Assembly (NCBI RefSeq): GCF_905209685.1
Contig: NZ_CAJLUB010000035.1
Location: 1-14,725 of the forward strand
Source: an uncultured Veillonella sp.
GTDB taxonomy: Bacteria > Bacillota > Negativicutes > Veillonellales > Veillonellaceae
DNA length: 14,725 nt
Direction: 5' to 3'
The notes beneath the pieces were generated by a model, which saw only the letters and a list, made by a program, of their open reading frames with translations, was not told where the DNA came from and made no database searches. The position numbers and the translations under genes were made by a program. Below, piece after piece: positions 7,108-13,976 of this stretch (positions within the stretch are counted from its first letter, which is position 1; every line of letters starts with the position of its first letter).

Positions 7108-7131
7108 AACCCCTCCATTACTGGAGGGGTT
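7108..7131 (-). terminator. Hairpin between YeiH and the LysE gene
   Basis: AACCCCTCCA and TGGAGGGGTT form a perfect ten-base stem with a four-base loop. On the minus strand only a short T stretch follows (TTTCGTGCT), so termination of the YeiH transcript may be partial and the LysE gene could be co-transcribed. Confidence 0.65.
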
Positions 7132-7186
7132 ATTACTATTCTAACTATATACAATTATATCATATTAAATTTGGTATGTATATTTC

Positions 7187-8227
7187 TTACCATAAACCGA
7201 TCATATGTTGTGCAGCTAGGCTGACTGCTGTAATAGCAACCCAACAACAAGCACCTAATGCAAGAGCGGAACCACCGGATTTTATCAATTTTACAATATT
7301 CGTATTAAGACCGATAGCAACCATTGCCATTGTAATAAAGTACTTAGAAATAGTTTTGAATACGCTCAAGAATTGAATATCTACATTCGCATAGGATAAA
7401 GCTGTTGTAATGAGAGAACAAATTACAAAGTATAATACAAATTTAGGGAAGATTTTAGCGATGCTAACACTGCCGCCATCAGTTTGAGCAGCATTTTGTT
7501 TTGCTTTATATACTTGGTAACTTGCTAAACCTAAACAGATAGGAATGATAGCGAGGGTACGTGTTAATTTAACGATTGTCGCATATTCTAGTACTTGTGT
7601 ACCAGTACCTTTCATGCTATCCCATACGGCTGCTGTAGCTGTTACAGAGGATGTATCGTTTACGGCTGTACCAGCGAATAGGCCGAAGCCCATGTTGGAA
7701 AGACCGATAGCATCACCGAATGGAGGAAATACAAATGCTGCTACTACATTGAAGAAGAATACAACGGAGATAGCTTGTGCAATATCTTGATCCTCTGCTT
7801 TGATGACTGGTGCAGCCGCAGCGATGGCAGAACCACCACAGATGGAGGAGCCTACGCCGATAAGCACAGCTGTATTAGAGTCGATATGAGTAAGGCGATA
7901 GATAACATAGGACACGATTAAGGATGTAGCGATAGTTGAAATAATGACAGGTAATGAAATCCAACCTACATGTAAAATCTGTGTAATGTTTAAGCCAAAG
8001 CCCAATAAAATAACGGCCCATTGTAAAATCTTTTTAGATGTAAATCCAATGCCGGCACCAGTTTTTTCGCGCTTCCAAGATGTGAATACGGAGCCAATAA
8101 TTATACCTAAGATGATAGCAAAGATTGGACTACCGATAAGGTGAAACTCTAGGCCTAATAGCCAACAAGGAATAGCGAGGACCGCGCAGAGCAGAATGCC
8201 TGGCAACGTTTTTTGATTGATACCCAT
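7187..8227 (-). CDS. yeiH: YeiH/UPF0324-family putative sulfate/sulfite-type exporter
   Basis: A 346-residue membrane protein with about ten helices, the normal length for UPF0324 (Cons_hypoth698). Family signatures are visible: GSPIFAIILGIIIGS near the N-terminus, GSSICGGSAIAAAAPVIKA in the middle and FAGTAVNDTSSVTATA after it, plus a helix ending NTNIVKLIKSGGSALALG. Members are described as putative sulfate or sulfite exporters; the exact substrate is poorly established. Start: ATG at 8227 has AAGGAGG at 8242-8236, eight bases away. The longer open frame to 8260 has no better site. It is divergent from the carbonic anhydrase gene across a 342-base gap with several dyads. In other bacteria yeiH is often next to a LysR gene; here a LysE gene lies between. 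Confidence 0.88.
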   Translation of the reverse strand: MGINQKTLPGILLCAVLAIPCWLLGLEFHLIGSPIFAIILGIIIGSVFTSWKREKTGAGIGFTSKKILQWAVILLGFGLNITQILHVGWISLPVIISTIATSLIVSYVIYRLTHIDSNTAVLIGVGSSICGGSAIAAAAPVIKAEDQDIAQAISVVFFFNVVAAFVFPPFGDAIGLSNMGFGLFAGTAVNDTSSVTATAAVWDSMKGTGTQVLEYATIVKLTRTLAIIPICLGLASYQVYKAKQNAAQTDGGSVSIAKIFPKFVLYFVICSLITTALSYANVDIQFLSVFKTISKYFITMAMVAIGLNTNIVKLIKSGGSALALGACCWVAITAVSLAAQHMIGLW

Positions 8228-8490
8228 AATAAAAACCTCCTTACTGTACATACAGTTCACGTCATATGTGGTATCATGTGGCGTTTCTCTTCTATAGTTT
8301 TAATAGTACCACATTGGGGGAATTATAATCTACCATTAATGTAAGAAATATACAGTATATTCATTTTTATAAATATATAAGAGCGGAAGGCATAATAAAT
8401 GAATATTAATTATAAATATAGAATTAATATTAGTTTTATGGGTTTCTTGTGAAAGTTATAAGTTATAATAAATATTTATGAGTGATAAAT

Positions 8491-8510
8491 TTCACTTGTT
8501 TTGTAGTGAA
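8491..8510. promoter_or_regulatory. Dyad over the carbonic anhydrase -35 region
   Basis: TTCACT-N8-AGTGAA is a perfect dyad whose left arm and spacer overlap the predicted -35 hexamer at 8496-8501. A regulator bound here would affect promoter access. The binding protein is unknown. Confidence 0.4.
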
Positions 8511-8525
8511 TATATTGTATATAAT
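8496..8525 (+). promoter_or_regulatory. Promoter of the carbonic anhydrase gene
   Basis: TTGTTT (8496-8501) as -35 and a perfect TATAAT (8520-8525) as -10 are separated by 18 bases. The gene starts about 45 bases downstream at 8570. Confidence 0.55.
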
Positions 8526-8569
8526 GAATAGAATCTATTTTATAGATAGAAATGTAAATGAGGTACCTT

Positions 8570-9115
8570 ATGATTGATATCAAAAAAATAATTGAAACTA
8601 ATAAAGAATATGTGAAAAACCATCCTGAATTACCAAAGGCTGGACTAACAAGCCATCCTACAAAGAAAATGGGTATTGTAACATGTATGGATACGCGTTT
8701 AGTATGCATGCTTGAAGAGGCATTAGGTTTTAATCGTGGCGAAATTATCGTCATTAAAACAGCTGGTAATAGCGTAACACAACCTATCGATAATATCGTT
8801 CAAAGCTTGCTTGTTGCTACCTATGGTATGGGGATTGAAGATGTATTAGTCATCGGCCATGAAAACTGCGGCATGATTGATTTCTCCGCTACAACATTTA
8901 TGGAATCCATGAAAGAAAAAGGTATCAGTGAAGATGCAATCCGCATGATCGAACCAGGCCTTATTGACTGGATGGATCGTTTCCATATCTCCGAAGACAA
9001 TGTAATCTATACAGTTAATTTCTTGCGTAACCACCCACTATTCCCAAAAGGAATGGGATTCTATGGTGGCATGATGGACCCTGATACAGGCGAATTCCGT
9101 TATATTGAGATTTAG
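8570..9115 (+). CDS. Beta-class carbonic anhydrase
   Basis: A 181-residue zinc enzyme that interconverts carbon dioxide and bicarbonate in the cytoplasm. The zinc and active-site residues are visible: C39, D41 and R43 in TCMDTRL, then H97 and C100 in GHENCGM. The TAGNSV segment near 64-69 is also typical. The size fits the short clade of beta enzymes (about 160-200 residues). Start: ATG 8570 has GAGG at 8560-8563, six bases away. ATG 8558, four codons upstream, has no ribosome binding site. The gene is monocistronic with its own promoter and terminator. Bicarbonate supply for biotin-dependent carboxylases would fit the bio genes that follow, but that link is inference. Confidence 0.93.
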   Translation: MIDIKKIIETNKEYVKNHPELPKAGLTSHPTKKMGIVTCMDTRLVCMLEEALGFNRGEIIVIKTAGNSVTQPIDNIVQSLLVATYGMGIEDVLVIGHENCGMIDFSATTFMESMKEKGISEDAIRMIEPGLIDWMDRFHISEDNVIYTVNFLRNHPLFPKGMGFYGGMMDPDTGEFRYIEI

Positions 9116-9158
9116 TGGTGGTCTCGATGGGGCCCCTCTACATAACTACATTTAGGTA

Positions 9159-9197
9159 AAAAAGAGTGATGACTAAAGTCATCACTCTTTTTCTTTT
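9159..9197 (+). terminator. Rho-independent terminator after the carbonic anhydrase
   Basis: AAAGAGTGATGAC (9161-9173) pairs perfectly with GTCATCACTCTTT (9178-9190) around a TAAA loop, followed by a T-rich run. Confidence 0.92.
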
Positions 9198-9203
9198 CCC
9201 CAA

Positions 9204-9426
9204 ATAGCCAACCTATTATTAGCGTATTCAAAGGGGCGGATATGACTCTATGGGACTAGTACGGAGATAATGTTATAAAAAGCAGTGTCCCTAAGCGAAG
9301 CGCGACTTAGTTTACTATGGAGCGATGAGCTAGGTTCTGTGATTTTTAATTTGGCTCCCACTGATGTATTGGGGCCCCATATAGTCCTATCATGGTTAAC
9401 CTTAAGCGTAATAATAGGTTGACTAT
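9204..9426. repeat. Long imperfect inverted repeat, MITE-like or structured noncoding element
   Basis: Two 53-base arms, 9204-9256 and 9374-9426, are imperfect inverted copies. Their outer 17 bases match at 16 positions, and their inner 18 bases (9239-9256 against 9374-9391) match at 15. Weaker pairing continues inward (for example TAAAAA near 9275 against TTTTTA near 9343), so the whole 223 bases could fold as one hairpin. There is no open frame of note inside. The base content (GCGAAGCGCGAC near 9295) differs from the AT-rich flanks. It begins seven bases after the carbonic anhydrase terminator and ends before the biotin operator. It could be a transposase-less miniature element or a structured RNA. 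No clear target-site duplication was found. Confidence 0.55.
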
Positions 9427-9457
9427 ATATTCCGTTTGGCTGTATATTGTAATTAGA

Positions 9458-9489
9458 TTGTAAACTTACTCACATAAATTAGTTAACCT
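9458..9489 (+). promoter_or_regulatory. BirA-like biotin operator upstream of bioD
   Basis: TTGTAAAC-N16-GTTAACCT matches the layout of the known BirA operator (TTGTAAACC-N14/15-GGTTTACAA or the GTTAAC variant). The left half is exact, and the right half shares GTTAAC but not the terminal AA. It sits 35 bases before bioD, where binding of biotin-loaded BirA would repress the gene pair. Repression by BirA is inferred from known biotin regulation. Confidence 0.6.
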
Positions 9490-9523
9490 ATGCGGCGTTA
9501 AGTATCGCTGAGAGGAGACATGT

Positions 9524-10276
9524 ATGAAGCAGTTAGGTATTTCTATAATTGGTACAGATACGGATGTAGGCAAGACGTTTGTGACCGGGCTGTTAGGGGC
9601 TATGGCTGTCGATGATGGTTTTGCGGTTGGTATGGTTAAACCAGTGTCCTCCAGTGCAGTACCTTTTCCTGAATGTGTAACGATGGATGAGGATAATTAT
9701 AATGTTGGTCTTGAAAGCAAGGATGCTACACATTTGATGCGATCAGCAGGTATTCCTGAATCTCGTCGACATGAGGTTAATCCATATGCTATTGCTGGTG
9801 ATTTTTCTCCTCGTCTTGCAGCAGAACTATCTGGTATAGAAATCGATTATGATGGTGTAGTGGCTCATACATTAGACGTTGTTAATCGTTATGATTTAAC
9901 CTTTGTAGAAGGTGCTGGTGGTATTACAACACCGCTCTATGGGGATAAAACTTTCACAGATTTGATGAAAGATATTAAATTACCAGCTATCGTCGTAGCG
10001 GATGGCCGTCTAGGTTCCATTAACCGCGCTATTTTGACCTGTGAATACGCGAAGATGCACGGTATTGAGGTGAAAGCCATCATCGTAAATGATACAACAG
10101 CAGTAGATCCGTTCTTGTTAAAAACAAATGTAGAGGATATGGAGCGCTATACAGGTATTCCTGTAGTGGCTGTTGTACCACCATACCAAGGTCCGGAGAT
10201 TCAAAAGGTTCAGCTTGGTTGGGCTCGATCCTTTGTGGATTCTAAGAGAGTATGGAATACAGTATTAGGTATATAG
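9524..10276 (+). CDS. bioD: Dethiobiotin synthetase (BioD)
   Basis: It catalyses ATP- and CO2-dependent closure of the ureido ring from 7,8-diaminopelargonate to dethiobiotin, the penultimate step of biotin synthesis, in the cytoplasm. The 250 residues contain the P-loop GTDTDVGKT (10-18), the substrate lysine K39 in MVKPVSS, EGAGG at 129-133 and the VADGRLGSINRA segment near 160. All of these are classic for BioD. It is slightly longer than E. coli BioD (about 225). AGAGGAG at 9511-9517 is the ribosome binding site, six bases before the ATG. An out-of-frame ATG at 9520 is disregarded. A BirA-like operator lies upstream, and bioA follows 115 bases later on the same strand. Confidence 0.95.
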   Translation: MKQLGISIIGTDTDVGKTFVTGLLGAMAVDDGFAVGMVKPVSSSAVPFPECVTMDEDNYNVGLESKDATHLMRSAGIPESRRHEVNPYAIAGDFSPRLAAELSGIEIDYDGVVAHTLDVVNRYDLTFVEGAGGITTPLYGDKTFTDLMKDIKLPAIVVADGRLGSINRAILTCEYAKMHGIEVKAIIVNDTTAVDPFLLKTNVEDMERYTGIPVVAVVPPYQGPEIQKVQLGWARSFVDSKRVWNTVLGI

Positions 10277-10306
10277 TAGTTAGATATTGTAATTTAGACT
10301 AATTAT

Positions 10307-10360
10307 TTATGGTAATAGATTGTTATAGTAATTGAGTATTATAGGTATTGAGAGTTATAG
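10307..10360. repeat. Degenerate 16-base tandem repeat between bioD and bioA
   Basis: TTATAG recurs at 10323, 10339 and 10355, exactly 16 bases apart, inside copies of a TTATAGTAATTGAGTA-like unit. A further copy at 10307 matches at 12 of 16 positions. It occupies much of the 115-base gap. It may be an iteron-like protein-binding array or a relic of slippage. Confidence 0.6.
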
Positions 10361-10391
10361 TTTGTAGAATTTGTACGTATGAGGTGACGAA

Positions 10392-11780
10392 ATGGCAGAG
10401 AAACAGCTTTCACAAGCAGCACAGTGGGACCATGAGTTTGTATGGCATCCATTTACACAAATGCAAGATTGGTTAGCACAAGAACCAGTAGTAATCGAAC
10501 GTGGTGAGGGGGTATACCTCATCGATGAGAACGGTAAAAAGTATTATGACGGCGTGTCCTCCTTATGGGTTAATATTCATGGACACAATCATCCTGTATT
10601 AAACCAAGCCTTGAAGGAACAAGTGGATAAGATTGCTCATAGCACATTGCTCGGTCTTGTAAGCCCGCCATCTGCACAGTTGTGTAAAGAATTGGTAGAG
10701 CTCGCGCCAGAAGGCTTAAATAAAGTATTCTTATCCGATGATGGCAGTACGGCTATTGAAGTTGCTATCAAGATGGCCTACCAATATCGCCAACTTGTAG
10801 GACAAACAAAGAAAACTAAGTTCATTGCCCTTAATGCAGGCTATCACGGGGATACATTAGGCACCGTATCTGTAGGTGGTATTCAATTATTCCACCAAGT
10901 ATTCCATAATTTATTATTCAAACCTTTGACATTGCCAAGCCCTGGTGTATATCGCGATGTAGCTGATCGAGAAAAAGCCTTTGAAGAGTCTTTGGCCGAA
11001 TTAGAACGCATCCTCAACGAAGAGGGCGATGAAATCACAGCTCTCGTTATGGAACCATTAGTACAAGCTGCAGCAGGCATGCTTGTTATGCCTCATGGCT
11101 ATTTGAAACGGGTTCGTGAATTAACCGCGAAACATGACGTATTCCTCATTGTCGATGAAGTAGCCACAGGCTTTGGCCGTACTGGTAAATTCTTTGCCTG
11201 TGAACACGAAGGGGTAGCGCCAGACTTCATGACCTTGTCCAAAGGTATTACTGGCGGTTATATGCCTCTCGCTGCTACATTGACGACACAACGTGTATTC
11301 GATGCCTTCCTCGGTACATTTGAAGAAAAGAAAACCTTCTACCATGGCCACTCCTATACAGGGAATGCCTTGGCTTGTGCCGTTGCATTAGCTTCGTTGA
11401 AAGTATTCCGCGATGAAAAGGTTATCGAAGGATTACCTAAGAAAATCGAGGCTTTCACCAATGCATTGAAGCCAATTGAAAACTTGAAACATGTTAAAGA
11501 GGTTCGTCAACGAGGCCTCATCGTAGGGATTGAACTTGAAAAAGATGTGGCTACTCATGAGGCGTATCGTCCAAATGATGCGGTAGGGGCTAAAGTGGCC
11601 ATCCTTGCTCGTGAACAAGGCCTCATCTGCCGTCCAATCGGTGATGTGGTAATCCTCATGCCGCCATTGGCGTCCACTGTGGAACAATTAGAGGATATGG
11701 TTCGCATTGTTGGTGAAAGTATCCAACGCGCTACTGAAGAAGAGGGAATCCTCGAAGATTTACGTCCAATAATTCTATAA
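10392..11780 (+). CDS. bioA: Adenosylmethionine-8-amino-7-oxononanoate aminotransferase (BioA)
   Basis: A PLP enzyme that transfers an amino group from S-adenosylmethionine to KAPA to make DAPA, the substrate of BioD. The 462 residues are of normal or slightly long size. Signatures: WHPFTQM at 18-24, typical of BioA; GVSSLWVNIHGHNHP near 55-70; D255 in LIVDEVATGFGRTG, which contacts the PLP ring; and K284 in TLSKGITGGYMPL, which forms the Schiff base. The 29-residue distance between D255 and K284 equals that of E. coli BioA. GAGGTG at 10381-10386 is the ribosome binding site. It is likely co-transcribed with bioD. bioB and bioF are not in the window and must be elsewhere if the pathway is complete. 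Confidence 0.95.
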   Translation: MAEKQLSQAAQWDHEFVWHPFTQMQDWLAQEPVVIERGEGVYLIDENGKKYYDGVSSLWVNIHGHNHPVLNQALKEQVDKIAHSTLLGLVSPPSAQLCKELVELAPEGLNKVFLSDDGSTAIEVAIKMAYQYRQLVGQTKKTKFIALNAGYHGDTLGTVSVGGIQLFHQVFHNLLFKPLTLPSPGVYRDVADREKAFEESLAELERILNEEGDEITALVMEPLVQAAAGMLVMPHGYLKRVRELTAKHDVFLIVDEVATGFGRTGKFFACEHEGVAPDFMTLSKGITGGYMPLAATLTTQRVFDAFLGTFEEKKTFYHGHSYTGNALACAVALASLKVFRDEKVIEGLPKKIEAFTNALKPIENLKHVKEVRQRGLIVGIELEKDVATHEAYRPNDAVGAKVAILAREQGLICRPIGDVVILMPPLASTVEQLEDMVRIVGESIQRATEEEGILEDLRPIIL

Positions 11781-11822
11781 CAATTTACGGCTAAGTATTT
11801 TATAAAGATTTAAGGTAAACGT

Positions 11823-11881
11823 AAAAGCTATATATGTCATGATTCTACGGTTCTAGAGTCGTTGGCATATATAGCTTTTTA
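11823..11881 (+). terminator. Rho-independent terminator after bioA
   Basis: AAAAGCTATATATG pairs with CATATATAGCTTTT, and an inner arm (GATTCTA with TAGAGTC) extends the stem. A T run follows. It ends the bioDA transcript. Confidence 0.88.
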
Positions 11882-11996
11882 TATGTTTAGCGTATAATGT
11901 TTCGTTAAGTCTTTAAACTATAGACTATACATTGTGAAAATTCGATGATATTTTTGCATATCTATGATACTATATACGTATAAAGGAGGTCATCGT

Positions 11997-13337
11997 ATGG
12001 ACATTTATGTAATTATGCAAGTTATTATTTTATTTGGTGCCATCTTCCTCGGCGTTCGTCTAGGTGGTATGGGCATCGGTTACGCTGGCGGCCTTGGTGT
12101 AGTGTTGTTAAGCCTCGGCATGGGGATGTTCCCAGGGCAGATTCCTTGGGATGTAATCCTCATCATCATGTCTGCTATCGCTGCTATTTGTGCTTTACAA
12201 CTCGCTGGCGGTCTCGATTATTTGGTGCGTATTGCAGAAGGTATTTTGCGTAAAAATCCTAAGCATATCAACTACTTAGCACCAACAGTTACGTATTTCT
12301 TAACGCTATTGGCTGGTACAGGTCATACAGCATTTTCTATGATTCCTGTAATTGTAGAGGTGGCAAAAAGTGAAAATATTAAGCCATCTGTACCATTATC
12401 CATTGCCGTTGTAGCAAGCCAAATTGGTATTACAGCGAGCCCAGTATCCGCAGCAGTTGTTGCTATGAGTGGTTTCCTTGAACCATATGGGGTTAACTAT
12501 CCAACATTGCTTGCCATCTGCATTTCTACTACATTCGTAGCGGTTATGATTACGGCATTTATCATGTCTACCTTCGCGAATAATGATTTGTCTTCCGATC
12601 CAGTTTACCAAGAACGTCTGGCAGCAGGTCATGTGGCTCCACCTCGTGAAAAGAGTGCTGATTTCCACTTGAAACCAGGTGCGAAAACTTCTGTATTGAT
12701 TTTCTTGATTGGTATTATTTGTATCGTATTCTATGCAACTGCCATCTCCAAGAACATTGGTCTTATTAAACCTGTTATTTTTGGTCGAAATGATGCCATC
12801 GTTGGTTTCATGATGGTAATTGCAGCGGCTATTACATTCTTCTGTAAAATTGATACAGCACAACTTGTTAATACAAGCACATTTAAATCCGGTTTATCCG
12901 CATGTGTCTGCGTACTAGGCGTAGCATGGTTGGGCGATACTTTTGTAAAAGGTCATATTCCTGAAATTAAAGCTCTTGCATCTAGCTTGGTAACAGCATA
13001 TCCATTCCTATTAGCTGTAGCATTCTTCTTTGCTAGTACATTGTTGTATAGCCAAGCGGCGACTACACAAGCATTGGTACCAGCTGTAATTCTAGCTCTC
13101 GGCATTACGCCAGAGAACCCAGGATCCGTATACATTATTATCGCATCCTTCGCAGCCGTATCTGCACTTTTTGTATTGCCTACATACCCAACACTCTTGG
13201 GGGCTGTACAAATGGACGATACCGGCTCAACACGAATCGGTAAGCTTGTATTTAACCATCCGTTCTTTATCCCTGGCGTACTTGCCATCGCTATTTCAGT
13301 AGCACTTGGCTTTGTAGTAGCTCCATTGATGTTGTAA
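11997..13337 (+). CDS. dcuA: Anaerobic C4-dicarboxylate transporter, DcuA type
   Basis: A 446-residue inner-membrane transporter for fumarate, malate, succinate or aspartate exchange, used in anaerobic fumarate/succinate metabolism. The N-terminal FLGVRLGGMGIGYAGGLGV, the central GTGHTAFSMIPVIVEVAKSE and GITASPVSAAVVAMSG, and the C-terminal YSQAATTQALVPA, LPTYPTLLGAVQMDDTGSTRIGK and FNHPFFIPG segments all match DcuA/DcuB. The residues SACVCVLGVAWLGDTFV are closer to DcuA than to DcuB as I recall those proteins. About 10-12 helices are predicted. Start: AAAGGAGG at 11982-11989 lies seven bases before ATG 11997. The longer open frame from 11964 would be preceded by no ribosome binding site. It is a single gene bounded by terminators, and fits a lactate-to-propionate fermenter that handles succinate-pathway acids. 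Confidence 0.92.
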   Translation: MDIYVIMQVIILFGAIFLGVRLGGMGIGYAGGLGVVLLSLGMGMFPGQIPWDVILIIMSAIAAICALQLAGGLDYLVRIAEGILRKNPKHINYLAPTVTYFLTLLAGTGHTAFSMIPVIVEVAKSENIKPSVPLSIAVVASQIGITASPVSAAVVAMSGFLEPYGVNYPTLLAICISTTFVAVMITAFIMSTFANNDLSSDPVYQERLAAGHVAPPREKSADFHLKPGAKTSVLIFLIGIICIVFYATAISKNIGLIKPVIFGRNDAIVGFMMVIAAAITFFCKIDTAQLVNTSTFKSGLSACVCVLGVAWLGDTFVKGHIPEIKALASSLVTAYPFLLAVAFFFASTLLYSQAATTQALVPAVILALGITPENPGSVYIIIASFAAVSALFVLPTYPTLLGAVQMDDTGSTRIGKLVFNHPFFIPGVLAIAISVALGFVVAPLML

Positions 13338-13381
13338 TGGTGAAAGCTAATTAAGGTTAATACAAAAGATAATAAAATTAC

Positions 13382-13415
13382 AAAAGGACGTAACTCTTAC
13401 AGTTACGTCCTTTTT
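13382..13415. terminator. Bidirectional terminator between dcuA and the Fur-family gene
   Basis: AAAAGGACGTAACT and AGTTACGTCCTTTT form a perfect 14-base stem with a CTTAC loop. A T run follows on the + strand, and the complement gives TTTTG on the minus strand. It serves the convergent dcuA and regulator genes. Confidence 0.9.
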
Positions 13416-13439
13416 CTTGCATTTACTTATAGATTTTTA

Positions 13440-13847
13440 CTAGCCTTTATTCTTGCAGTTTTTACAGATCCCCGCAATTTCTAGATGATGTTCTGTCACC
13501 GTAAAGCCTGCATCTGTTAGTTCCTGTGGCATTTCTACGACAGGACAGGTGTGAAGAGGAATCATGGCCCCACATTTAGTACATACTGCATAGTGACGAT
13601 GCGTATGAGGAGTTATCTCATAATATGCCATATCGCTGCCCATGAGTGTTGTACGGGTAACAATATCTTTTGTTTCTAATAATTCAAGCGTACGGTAGAT
13701 TGTAGACATCCATGTGGTGCTACCATCGCCTAATCGCTCTGCGATTTCCATAGCAGTAATCGGTTTATCTGTAGTTGTTAATACTGACCAAATGGCTTCG
13801 CGCTGTTTGGTCTTTTTTATGCCTTCAGGCCAATTTGTTGTATTCAT
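13440..13847 (-). CDS. Fur-family metal-responsive regulator, probably Zur-like
   Basis: A 135-residue DNA-binding repressor with an N-terminal winged helix (ITAMEIAERL and WMSTIYRTLELLE near 30-58) and a C-terminal metal-binding dimer domain. C89 and C92 (CTKC) and C128 and C131 (CKNC) form the structural zinc site. The regulatory-site residues H81, H83, H85, H99, E119 and H120-H121 are present or likely. Start: ATG at 13847 has a weak AAAGAG site and fits the family N-terminus. The GTG at 13916 would add 23 unrelated residues. It lies downstream of a zinc/manganese-type ABC permease on the same strand, which favours Zur over Fur or PerR; this is inference. It may also be the protein that reads the Fur-like box at 1694, but that is not shown. 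Confidence 0.87.
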   Translation of the reverse strand: MNTTNWPEGIKKTKQREAIWSVLTTTDKPITAMEIAERLGDGSTTWMSTIYRTLELLETKDIVTRTTLMGSDMAYYEITPHTHRHYAVCTKCGAMIPLHTCPVVEMPQELTDAGFTVTEHHLEIAGICKNCKNKG

Positions 13848-13918
13848 AACGCTCTTTCGATTCTGTTTTAATACTAAATATGCTACACAAGTATAAGTAG
13901 ATAATTTATTTTGCACAG

Positions 13919-13953
13919 GATAGCTGTCTTATTTTGCTAATAGAATAGCTATC
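13919..13953 (-). other. Small inverted repeat between permease and regulator
   Basis: GATAGCT (13919-13925) and AGCTATC (13947-13953) are exact inverted arms around 21 bases. It could be an operator or weak hairpin in the 129-base gap ahead of the regulator. It has no T run and may be chance. Confidence 0.25.
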
Positions 13954-13976
13954 TATATATTGATGATTATCTTTGT

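Larger units (their letters stand above)
8228..8569. other. Divergent intergenic region between yeiH and the carbonic anhydrase
   Basis: This 342-base AT-rich gap holds no convincing gene. On the yeiH side are CTGTA-CA-TACAG (8245-8256) and the arms ATGTGGTA (8266-8273) and TACCACAT (8307-8314). In the middle is AATATTAATT-N10-AATTAATATT (8402-8431). On the carbonic anhydrase side are TTCACT-N8-AGTGAA and a good promoter. The dyads suggest operators, but AT-rich DNA makes some of them likely by chance. Confidence 0.5.

Noticed and set aside
8476..8754. Open frame on the minus strand, 92 codons
   Set aside because: Overlaps the 5' end and promoter of the carbonic anhydrase, and its hydrophobic part comes from AT-rich noncoding DNA.
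9204..9426. Complete insertion sequence
   Set aside because: No transposase reading frame lies between the arms and no target-site duplication is evident; at most a transposase-less element.
12396..12863. Open frame on the minus strand, 155 codons
   Set aside because: Antisense to the conserved dcuA coding sequence; cysteine- and asparagine-rich composition is a frame artefact.
13958..13972. GATAATCATCA on the minus strand as a second Fur box
   Set aside because: Only one hexamer fits; the following bases do not match, and AT-rich sequence gives such matches often.
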